A stretch of 64,000 bases of DNA from JAEUMD01 sp050246945 (GTDB taxonomy: Bacteria; Pseudomonadota; Alphaproteobacteria; Rhizobiales; Hyphomicrobiaceae). Positions 57,445 through 64,000 of the stretch are shown piece after piece. The notes under the pieces were generated by a model. The model was not told the DNA's origin. It searched no databases and saw only the letters and a program-made list of their open reading frames with translations. The DNA is taken from assembly GCA_050246945.1 (NCBI GenBank), contig JBFWVC010000010.1:145253-209252 (forward strand), given 5' to 3'. A program made the translations under genes and the position numbers. The stretch's first letter is position 1. Every line of letters begins with the position of its first letter.

Positions 57445-57486
57445 ACCGATATAAGTGGCCATCGGCCTTGAGAAGCTCAGTGGATC

Positions 57487-58101
57487 CTACTGCTGCGGTT
57501 TTGCTTCAGGCTGCGCGGCATCCTTGGCCTTGTCGACGGCTTCCTTCACGGTCTCCTTGGCGGAATCGTAGGCTTCCTTGGCTTTTTCCTTGGCCGCCTC
57601 GTATGCCGGACCTGCCTTTTCCTTGGCCTTCTCGTAGGCGTCGGTCGCCGTTACGGCGCTCTTGTCGGTCAGCTCCTTGGCTTTCTCCATGGCTCGGTCG
57701 AGCAGAGACTTCTTCGGCTTGGCGCGCTTGAATGGCTCGACACCCTTGAGCAGCTCGGCGTTGACGCCCGGAATGGTGACGACAGTCTTGCCGTCCTTCT
57801 CAACGAACTTGAGGGCTGAAAGTTTCACGCCGACTTTCTTCTCTGCGACGCCAAGGAAGCCGCCCGTACCCATCACCACGCCCTCTACGCGGTTCCAGTC
57901 GTTCAGAACGAGATCCTCGATATCGCCGATGATCTTGCCGTTCTCATCCTGCACCTTGGCGCCGATCAACAGATCCTTGGCCAGATACTGATCCTCGCTC
58001 TGATGGTCGATGAACAGGCTCTCAGGCGTCGCCTGCTGGGCAAAGGCCGGTGTGGCCGCAATCAGTCCGAGAGCGACGAGGGAGGCGAGCTTGATCTTCA
58101 T
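57487..58101 (-). CDS. Exported PRC-barrel protein with Lys/Ala-rich helical tail
   Basis: 204 aa. Signal peptide KIKLASLVALGLIAATPAFA, then a PRC-barrel domain (about residues 40-115) with KDLLIGAKVQDENGKIIGDIEDLVLN. The second half is repeats of the KAKEKA / YEAAKEKAKEAYDSAKE type, an LEA/apolipoprotein-like amphipathic helix. Periplasmic or envelope-associated, of unknown function, perhaps stress-related. Confidence 0.85.
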   Translation of the reverse strand: MKIKLASLVALGLIAATPAFAQQATPESLFIDHQSEDQYLAKDLLIGAKVQDENGKIIGDIEDLVLNDWNRVEGVVMGTGGFLGVAEKKVGVKLSALKFVEKDGKTVVTIPGVNAELLKGVEPFKRAKPKKSLLDRAMEKAKELTDKSAVTATDAYEKAKEKAGPAYEAAKEKAKEAYDSAKETVKEAVDKAKDAAQPEAKPQQ

Positions 58102-58408
58102 GGGTCCTGTATCCTTCGTTCAGCCAGCGCAGCGAGGCGCTGAAGAAAGGCTTCCGCACGAGGGCGGCGCGCCGCTGAGGGACATAATGCCCCTCTGTGT
58201 CGAGAACAAGTCAGAAGCATAATGGAAAATTCGTCGCACTCGATCTGTGGAACACGCACAAGCACTATGAAATGCTGCGGAAAACGGCGAATCCGGGTCC
58301 ACCTGAGCGCGTCCACGAGATTGCACCGCAAGTGCGCTTTTTGCTAAGTTCCAGACAACGAGAACGGCGACCCAGGCGTATGTGAAAGCGCACGCCTGCG
58401 GTTGCCGT
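58102..58408. other. Divergent intergenic region before gyrA
   Basis: 307 bases between the PRC-barrel gene (-) and gyrA (+). No gene; expected to hold both promoters. Confidence 0.4.
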
Positions 58409-61198
58409 ATGCCAAAATCCAACCTGAGGCGGGACCCTGTGGCCGACAGAAGCGACGACGACAAACCAGGTAGCGGCGAACCGAACGACATCCGGCCTGT
58501 CTCCATTACCGAGGAGATGAAGCGCTCGTACCTCGAATACGCCATGAGCGTGATCGTCTCCCGCGCATTGCCCGACATTCGCGACGGCTTGAAACCCGTG
58601 CATCGCCGCATTCTGTTCGGCATGAATGAACTCGGGCTGGAGTGGAACAAGAAGTACGTCAAGTCCGCCAGGGTCGTCGGCGAGGTGATGGGTAACTACC
58701 ATCCGCACGGCGACAGCGCGATTTACGAGGCACTGGTTCGCTTGACCCAGGACTTCTCGATGAGTGTGCCGCTCGTCGACGGCCAGGGCAACTTCGGCTC
58801 GGTGGACGGTGATCCGCCGGCGGCCATGCGATACACCGAATGCCGGCTGGAAAAAGTGGCGCAGTTCCTGCTCGATGATCTCGACAAGGAGACGGTTGAG
58901 TTTCAGGAGAACTACGATGGCTCCAAGCAGGAGCCGTCGGTGCTGCCGGCGAAGTTCCCCAACCTGCTCGTCAATGGAGCGGGCGGCATTGCCGTCGGCA
59001 TGGCAACGAACATCCCGCCGCACAATCTGGGCGAGGTCATCGACGCCTGTCTTGCACAACTCGAGAACCCCGAGATCGGCATCGACGACCTGATAGAGAT
59101 CGTTCCCGGTCCTGATTTCCCGACTGGCGGCATGATCCTTGGCCGGGCCGGCATCCACGCCGCCTATCACAAGGGCCGCGGCTCGATCGTGATGCGTGCG
59201 CGCGTCGAGATCGAAGAGATCCGCAAGGACCGTCAGGCACTCGTCGTCTCCGCCATCCCCTACCAGGTCAACAAGCGCGTGCTGATTGAGAAGATCGCCG
59301 ACCTCGTTCGCGACAAGCGCGTCGAAGGCATCTCCAACATCTGGGACGAAAGCAACCGCGAGGGCATGCGCGTCGTCATCGAATTGAAGCGCGATGCCGT
59401 GCCCGAGGTGGTGCTGAACCAGCTCTGGCGCTACTCCGACCTGCAGACTTCGTTTGGCGCCAACATGTTGGCGATCAACGGCGGTCGGCCCGAGCAGCTC
59501 AACCTGAAGGACATGATCGAGGCCTTCACGTCCTTCCGCCAGGAGGTCGTGAGCAGCCGCACCAAGTACCTGCTCGGCAAGGCCCGTGATCGTGCCCATG
59601 TCTTGGTGGGCCTTGCGATCGCTGTCGCCAACATCGACGAGGTGATCAACCTGATCCGTACCTCGCCCACGCCGGCGGAGGCGCGTGAGGCGCTCATGGC
59701 ACGCGATTGGCCGGCCAAGGACATGGTGCCGCTGATCCGGCTGATCGCCGACCCGCGCCACATGGTCTCCGCCACCGGCACATACCGCCTCTCCGAGGAG
59801 CAGGCGCGCGCCATTCTCGATCTGCGACTGCAGCGCCTCACAGCGCTCGGTCGCGACGAGATCGGCGACGAACTGACGAAGATCGGCGGGGAGATCAGCG
59901 ACTATCTGGCAATTCTGTCCTCGCGCGCCCGCATCATCGACATCGTCAAGGGCGAGCTGTCGTCGATCAAGGCGGAGTTCGCCGTGGCGCGACGCACCGA
60001 AATCGTCGACATCGAGGGCGAGGTCGAGGACGAGGACCTGATCCAGCGCGAGGACGTCGTCGTCACCGTCACCCACAAAGGCTACATCAAGCGCGTACCG
60101 CTCTCCACCTATCGGGCGCAGCGGCGCGGCGGGAAGGGACGCTCGGGGGCTTCGACGCGCGAGGAAGATTTCGTCACCCAGATGTTCGTGGCCTCCACCC
60201 ACACGCCCGTCCTGTTCTTCTCCTCGCGCGGAATGGTCTACCGAATGAAGGTGTGGCGCCTGCCGGCCGCCACGCCGCAATCTGTCGGCAAGGCGTTGAT
60301 CAATCTGTTGCCGCTCGAGCAAGGCGAATGGATCACGTCGATCCTGCCTTTGCCCGAAGACGCAGCGACGTGGGGCGCACTGGAGCTGATGTTTGCAACG
60401 CAGTCCGGCAGTGTGCGGCGCAACGCTCTGTCCGACTTCGAGAACATCAACCGCAACGGCAAGATCGCGATGAAGCTCGACGAGGGCGATCGCATCGTCA
60501 AGGTTGCGATCTGCTCGGGCCAGGACAACGTGCTGCTGACCTCGGCCAACGGCCAGTGCATTCGCTTCCCCGTCGACGACGTGCGCGTCTTCAAGGGCCG
60601 CGATTCAACTGGTGTACGTGGCATCCGCCTGGATGATGGCGAGCACGTCATCTCGATGACGATCCTGCGCCACGTCGAGGCGACACCGGCCGAGCGCGCC
60701 GCCTACCTGAAGCAGGCCGCCGCGTTGCGCCGCATTGAAAGCGCTGAGGGCGAGGATAACGGAGGTGCCGAACCCGCCGAGGCTGAGGAGGGGGCGGAGG
60801 CAGCCGCTGATCTGACGCCCGAGCGGTTCGAGCAGATGGCGCAGGCAGAGCAGTTCGTCCTGACCGTTTCGGAGCGCGGTTTCGGAAAGCGGTCCTCGTC
60901 CTACGAGTACCGGACCAGTGGCCGTGGTGGCAAAGGCATCGTTGCCATGGTCGTCAATGATCGCAACGGACCTCTGGTGGCATCGTTTCCAGTTTCGGGC
61001 GCCGACCAGATCATGCTGGTGACGGATGCCGGCCAGCTCATCCGCTGCCCGGTTCACGACATCCGGATCGCTGGCCGCAATACGCAGGGCGTACGCATCT
61101 TCAAGACCGACGCGGAGGAGCGGGTCGTCTCGGTCGAATGGATCCCCGAGGAGAGCGAAGCCGAAGACGGCAACGGGGGCGAGCCAGACGAGGATTGA
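58409..61198 (+). CDS. gyrA: DNA gyrase subunit A
   Basis: 929 aa. The catalytic Tyr is Tyr142 in AAMRYTECRL. The quinolone-resistance determining region reads YHPHGDSAIYEALVRL: Ser103 equals E. coli Ser83 and Glu107 is at the position of Asp87. The C-terminal pinwheel domain has GyrA-box-like blocks (QRRGGKGRSG) and (GRGGKGIVAM). An acidic insert precedes the last blade and an acidic tail ends the protein. ATG at 58409 is used; a GTG at 58382 extends the N-terminus by nine residues. Gyrase introduces negative supercoils with GyrB. Confidence 0.97.
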   Translation: MPKSNLRRDPVADRSDDDKPGSGEPNDIRPVSITEEMKRSYLEYAMSVIVSRALPDIRDGLKPVHRRILFGMNELGLEWNKKYVKSARVVGEVMGNYHPHGDSAIYEALVRLTQDFSMSVPLVDGQGNFGSVDGDPPAAMRYTECRLEKVAQFLLDDLDKETVEFQENYDGSKQEPSVLPAKFPNLLVNGAGGIAVGMATNIPPHNLGEVIDACLAQLENPEIGIDDLIEIVPGPDFPTGGMILGRAGIHAAYHKGRGSIVMRARVEIEEIRKDRQALVVSAIPYQVNKRVLIEKIADLVRDKRVEGISNIWDESNREGMRVVIELKRDAVPEVVLNQLWRYSDLQTSFGANMLAINGGRPEQLNLKDMIEAFTSFRQEVVSSRTKYLLGKARDRAHVLVGLAIAVANIDEVINLIRTSPTPAEAREALMARDWPAKDMVPLIRLIADPRHMVSATGTYRLSEEQARAILDLRLQRLTALGRDEIGDELTKIGGEISDYLAILSSRARIIDIVKGELSSIKAEFAVARRTEIVDIEGEVEDEDLIQREDVVVTVTHKGYIKRVPLSTYRAQRRGGKGRSGASTREEDFVTQMFVASTHTPVLFFSSRGMVYRMKVWRLPAATPQSVGKALINLLPLEQGEWITSILPLPEDAATWGALELMFATQSGSVRRNALSDFENINRNGKIAMKLDEGDRIVKVAICSGQDNVLLTSANGQCIRFPVDDVRVFKGRDSTGVRGIRLDDGEHVISMTILRHVEATPAERAAYLKQAAALRRIESAEGEDNGGAEPAEAEEGAEAAADLTPERFEQMAQAEQFVLTVSERGFGKRSSSYEYRTSGRGGKGIVAMVVNDRNGPLVASFPVSGADQIMLVTDAGQLIRCPVHDIRIAGRNTQGVRIFKTDAEERVVSVEWIPEESEAEDGNGGEPDED

Positions 61199-61254
61199 GA
61201 GCCGCTCGGCGGCGATGAGCATTATCGGGTCGGGTAGCGAACCGCCAAGTGATC

Positions 61255-61977
61255 TCAGTATTTCGCCGTCGTCGGTTCGCCCGGGCCGTGCAGCGACTTG
61301 ATCGTGTCGGCCAGCGGCGACATCTCGCACAATGCGGCGAAGTTCGGTGCGTAGCCGCGCCCGCGGCCCGCCAGTCCCAGCATGCCCGCCTGCCGCAGCC
61401 GAGACATGATGCGCGACAGCGTATCGGCGTTGAGCGACAGGTAATCCGCCATGTCGGTTCGCGACAGCGGCAGGTCGAACGTCCTTGCCCCCTCGTATCC
61501 ACGTTCTCCCACGCGGTAGGCAAGCTCGATGAGCATGGAGACGACGCGCTCCTCGCCGGTCAGCGTTCCGATTGTAGCCAGATGGAGAAGTCGTCGAGGA
61601 TACTGATTAGCCAGCGCGCAATCGATCCAAACGCGCGCTTCGCGATCGTTCTCCATTGCGCCTTCCAGGCGCGACAGGCCAATGCGCACAACCTCTCCCT
61701 GGGACGCTGAAACGAGATTTGCGCCCGCCACGTTCGGAATGAGCGTCCCGCGCACGACGTCCCCTGGGTAGTAGATATCGATGATCTGGCGCGCCGAGGG
61801 TTGCGGCAGGCACTCCAGCAACAGGACGCCGCTGTTCACGATGTAGACGTGCTCCGCGTCTCGCCCAAGTGCTAGTCGCTGGCGTGGTCTGAGGTTGATC
61901 GTAACACCCAGCTTGGTCAGTCCGGCGGGCGCCAGCGGCTTAGCTGGCGCGGTCTTTATGGCGTTGCAAATCGTCAT
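61255..61977 (-). CDS. Crp/Fnr-family transcriptional regulator
   Basis: 240 aa from the ATG at 61977. N-terminal cyclic-nucleotide-like beta-roll (residues about 15-130), dimerisation helix, and a winged helix-turn-helix at about 171-195 with the recognition helix NADTLSRIMSRLR; Asp185, Ser188 and Arg189 parallel the Glu, Ser and Arg that read FNR boxes. The N-terminal Fe-S Cys set of FNR is absent, so it is FixK/Crp-like and not a direct oxygen sensor. It is convergent with gyrA. A consensus FNR box lies 709 bases upstream, before ompW. Confidence 0.88.
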   Translation of the reverse strand: MTICNAIKTAPAKPLAPAGLTKLGVTINLRPRQRLALGRDAEHVYIVNSGVLLLECLPQPSARQIIDIYYPGDVVRGTLIPNVAGANLVSASQGEVVRIGLSRLEGAMENDREARVWIDCALANQYPRRLLHLATIGTLTGEERVVSMLIELAYRVGERGYEGARTFDLPLSRTDMADYLSLNADTLSRIMSRLRQAGMLGLAGRGRGYAPNFAALCEMSPLADTIKSLHGPGEPTTAKY

Positions 61978-62196
61978 TGGAAAATGCCTGTTCCGCAGCG
62001 GCAAAAAAATCTCTTCGTTCGCGCGGCAGCCAAAGACTGGCCGGCGCGGCACCCGGGGGCTGGACGCGCTCCGGATCGCCGACGCATCGCAACCACGATG
62101 CCTCCCTACAGTCGGCAGTTGCGCGGGCTGCGGCCTTGATGGCGATCAACATTGGAGGCGGCAGACCACAATTCGACAGAGTGAATTGGTCGCAGG

Positions 62197-62235
62197 CTAG
62201 TGTCGTGATCGCGAAATTCGTCACATTCTGCGGCA
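62197..62235. repeat. MITE-like palindrome, family C, truncated copy
   Basis: 39 bases identical to the left half of the complete copy at 40282, beginning CTAGTGT; the right arm is missing. Confidence 0.7.
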
Positions 62236-62333
62236 CCCTCGTGTGGCGTCGCGCCTTAGTTGACCGACGTTGCGGCCGACGCGGAGTTAACCAAGGCGCG
62301 CTGAACGCCACACTAAGTTAATGGTTTTGCTGG

Positions 62334-62400
62334 TGGCCTTCACGTCGCGCCAAAATTGTATGCAGTCGCGGCTATGTTTCAATTTTGGCGCGACAGGCCA
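62334..62400. repeat. Long hairpin with 15-bp arms (element D)
   Basis: GTCGCGCCAAAATTG at 62344-62358 and its exact inverse complement at 62380-62394, with outer TGGCC / GGCCA arms at the edges. It abuts the next palindrome at CTAG. Confidence 0.65.
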
Positions 62401-62479
62401 CTAGTGTGATTGGGATCGAGAAGTCCGCCTCGCAACCCGGCCGAAAAGTATGAAGCGGACTTCTCGATCATCACACTAG
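62401..62479. repeat. MITE-like palindrome with CTAGTGT / ACACTAG ends
   Basis: Arms based on GATCGAGAAGTCCGC / GCGGACTTCTCGATC, about 25 nt each with few mismatches. Both ends are CTAG, shared with the neighbours. Confidence 0.7.
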
Positions 62480-62620
62480 TGTTCTGGATCGAACGTTTGA
62501 TTCCCGGGCGAAAGTCGTCAAACGATCGTGAATCCAGAACACAAACAAGGAGAATGCTAGGGTTCCGGGCTGACGCGTCGGGGCCCGACAGGGAACCAAG
62601 CGTCAGAGTCGGAACACTAG
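62476..62620. repeat. Family B element, copy 1
   Basis: 145 bp, ends CTAGTGTTC and GGAACACTAG. Two internal palindromes: GTTCTGGAT ... ATCCAGAAC around CGTTTGA ... TCAAACG, and TGACGC ... GCGTCA. A near copy lies at 63739. Confidence 0.72.
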
Positions 62621-62685
62621 GGGCACGCATCTCAGAACTCGTCCGTTTCGGCCAGACGGTTGCGTGTGCCGCTGGTGATTGGGGA

Positions 62686-62699
62686 TTGATCAGGATCAA
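62686..62699. promoter_or_regulatory. Consensus FNR/Anr/FixK box
   Basis: TTGAT-CAGG-ATCAA, an exact match to TTGATNNNNATCAA, 181 bases before the ompW start codon. OmpW is anaerobically regulated by FNR in enterobacteria. The adjacent regulator gene encodes an FNR-type recognition helix. Confidence 0.65.
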
Positions 62700-62879
62700 A
62701 AAACTTGCGATTTCAGCGCAACACTTGAAGCGGTTCCTGCAGTTGACTGACACTCGTCAGTTCCGTGCATATCGACCGCACTCGCCAGCATTTCAACAAC
62801 CTGCAACAAGCGATTTGTCGGTCATCTGCCGATTCCAGGGGGAACCCAGGCGGATGCGATGAATGAATTGGGGGTTGCA

Positions 62880-63581
62880 ATGCACGTTCTCAAAAATGCA
62901 ATCGTCGCAGCAGGCGCGTTCGCGCTGGCTGCTGTCGGCGTGACCAGTGTCGCCGCAGCCGGCGACTACAACGGCGACTTCATGGTCCGCGCGGGCGTTT
63001 CGGTGGTGATACCGGATACGGATGCGAAGGTCTACGGCGACGGCGATTATCTGGGGCCGACGTACGACGCCGATATCAACACGAAGTGGATTCCTTCGGC
63101 GACGTTGACCTACTTTTTCACTCCGAACCTCGCGGCCGAACTATTCTGCTGTTTCTCCAAGCACGACGTGAAGGGTAAGGGCGCTCTTGAAGGGGCTGAC
63201 CTGGGCGACACATGGATCTTCCCGCCGATCGTCACGCTGCAGTACCACTTCACCGGCCTGGGTCGCATCAAGCCGTATGTCGGCGCCGGTGTGCAGTGGA
63301 TCCACTTCTTCAACGAGGGTCGCTCGCCCGATCTTGCTGGCAAGCTGGCCCTCGATGATGCCTTCGGCTTCGCACTGCAAGCCGGCGTGGACATCGAGAT
63401 CGGCGGCGGCTGGTATCTCAACGCCGACGTGAAGAAATCCTTCATCGACGCCGATGCGAAATGGAAGGGCACCGATCCGGCAATCACCGCAGACGTGGAC
63501 ATCGATCCGTGGATCATCAGCGCCAACGTCGGCTATCGCTTCAATCTGTTTGGGCCTCGCTATACCGAGCCTCTGAAGTAA
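62880..63581 (+). CDS. ompW: OmpW-family outer-membrane protein
   Basis: 233 aa. ATG at 62880 has a GGGG site and opens a signal peptide (HVLKNAIVAAGAFALAAVGVTSVAAA). Mature eight-strand barrel typical of OmpW: GDFMVRAGVSVVIPDTDA at the start, SATLTYFFTPNLAAELF in the centre and FNLFGPRY near the end. Channel for small hydrophobic molecules or stress-related. An ATG at 62859 is an alternative. Flanked on both sides by family B repeats. Confidence 0.9.
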   Translation: MHVLKNAIVAAGAFALAAVGVTSVAAAGDYNGDFMVRAGVSVVIPDTDAKVYGDGDYLGPTYDADINTKWIPSATLTYFFTPNLAAELFCCFSKHDVKGKGALEGADLGDTWIFPPIVTLQYHFTGLGRIKPYVGAGVQWIHFFNEGRSPDLAGKLALDDAFGFALQAGVDIEIGGGWYLNADVKKSFIDADAKWKGTDPAITADVDIDPWIISANVGYRFNLFGPRYTEPLK

Positions 63582-63641
63582 CGGAACCAACTTCCGGTGC
63601 GGTCTGTGTTCACCTTCCCGAGCCCGGAACGCCCAAGACTA

Positions 63642-63672
63642 AGGCCCGGTCATGCGACCGGGCCTAATTTTT
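63642..63672 (+). terminator. Strong intrinsic terminator after ompW
   Basis: Perfect 10-bp stem (63642-63651 with 63656-63665), loop ATGC, followed by AATTTTT. Confidence 0.88.
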
Positions 63673-63738
63673 GCGAAGTGATTTTGCTTACCTGGGACCC
63701 GGGATCGAAAAAAACTCGTTCGATCGCCAAGAGCCCCG

Positions 63739-63882
63739 CTACTGTCCTGGATCTGACGTTTGATTCCCGGGCGAAGGTCGTCAAACGACAGTGAATCCTG
63801 AACACAAACCAAGAATGACTAGGGTTTCAGGCTGACGCGCCAGGACCCGATAGGGGACCAAGCGTCAGAGTCGGAACACTAG
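63739..63882. repeat. Family B element, copy 2
   Basis: 144 bp, closely similar to 62476-62620, same orientation. Right end GGAACACTAG, left end CTACTGTC diverged. The transposase region begins 13 bases after the last CTAG. Confidence 0.72.
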
Positions 63883-63895
63883 GCTCCAGACTCAA

Positions 63896-64000
63896 TCATG
63901 CCCACCAGATTATGATTGCTGCGATTACGGCTGCGGCGTGGAAGTTGCGGGCGAGCTTGTCGTAACGGGTTGCGACACGCCGCCAGTCCTTGAGGCGGCA
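63896..64000 (-). CDS. IS5-like transposase, C-terminal end (truncated by window edge)
   Basis: Last 34 residues on the - strand, containing LKDWRRVATRYDKLARNF and ending IIIWWA, a signature of the IS5/IS427-group DDE transposases. The stop is at 63896-63898. The rest and the other inverted repeat lie beyond the window. The family B repeat directly to the left may be related to its activity. Confidence 0.85.
   Translation of the reverse strand, partial: CRLKDWRRVATRYDKLARNFHAAAVIAAIIIWWA

Larger units (their letters stand above)
57103..57486. other. Intergenic region with family A repeat
   Basis: 384 bases between two - strand genes. Holds family A copy 5 (57243-57291) and the terminator of the PRC-barrel gene (57417-57444). 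No gene seen. Confidence 0.5.
61978..62879. other. Repeat-dense intergenic region before ompW
   Basis: 902 bases without a convincing gene. Contains a truncated family C copy, a 15-bp-armed hairpin, a complete palindrome, a family B element and a consensus FNR box. Confidence 0.6.

Noticed and set aside
58265..60322. 685-residue open frame opposite gyrA
   Set aside because: It is a mirror of the strongly biased gyrA codons, with Asp/His/Leu/Arg-rich composition and no domain; gyrA is certain.

Overview
The window is GC-rich, gene-dense DNA from an alphaproteobacterium of the order Hyphomicrobiales, most likely a methylotroph close to Hyphomicrobium. The evidence is a lanthanide-type methanol dehydrogenase cluster (xoxF, xoxG, xoxJ), a block of tetrahydromethanopterin (H4MPT) biosynthesis genes, a tandem array of Rhizobiales-type porins, a polar-growth-type coiled-coil protein, and the uvrA / ssb / gyrA region. 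Genus is inferred, not proven. Both ends cut genes: xoxF on the left and an IS5-like transposase on the right.

Region 1 (1-18.9 kb) is a C1-metabolism block. xoxF (5' truncated), xoxG, xoxJ and a CXXCW rhodanese-like protein run on the + strand. After an orphan TadG-like gene on the - strand comes a - strand operon typical of PQQ-alcohol-dehydrogenase neighbourhoods: substrate-binding protein, beta-propeller, ABC ATPase, ABC permease and a small exported protein. This resembles the ped/lut type systems linked to quinoprotein function and lanthanide handling. From a shared divergent region, a + strand operon encodes a DUF3280 protein, a NitT/TauT-like ABC transporter, and then, partly overlapping, MfnB, a FolB-like aldolase, an MfnE-like kinase, a dihydropteroate-synthase-like protein and a DUF447 protein. 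The layout suggests that methanol oxidation and the H4MPT cofactor used for formaldehyde oxidation are built together.

Region 2 (19-32.7 kb) holds mixed housekeeping and envelope genes: an MFS transporter, a dipeptide epimerase-like enolase-superfamily enzyme, a 1205-residue coiled-coil membrane protein resembling the growth pole ring protein GPR, an Hpt protein, a [2Fe-2S] ferredoxin next to a ferredoxin-NADP reductase, a GNAT acyltransferase, a lipoprotein and a CoxE-like VWA protein.

Region 3 (32.8-39.4 kb) is an array of four tandem porin paralogues, each with its own hairpin terminator. Region 4 (39.6-50.2 kb) holds ycjF/ycjX, two paralogous 28-29 residue membrane microproteins, a MaoC-like protein, an HdeD-like protein and uvrA. 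Region 5 (50.3-61.2 kb) holds a GNAT-nitrilase fusion, a pentapeptide-repeat membrane protein, ssb, a CDF-like protein that has lost its metal motifs, a PRC-barrel protein and gyrA.

Region 6 (61.2-64 kb) holds an Fnr/FixK-type regulator, a cluster of palindromic MITE-like elements joined at CTAG, a consensus FNR box, ompW and the transposase end. Dispersed palindromic repeats occur in several intergenic regions. No tRNA, rRNA or CRISPR array was recognised.
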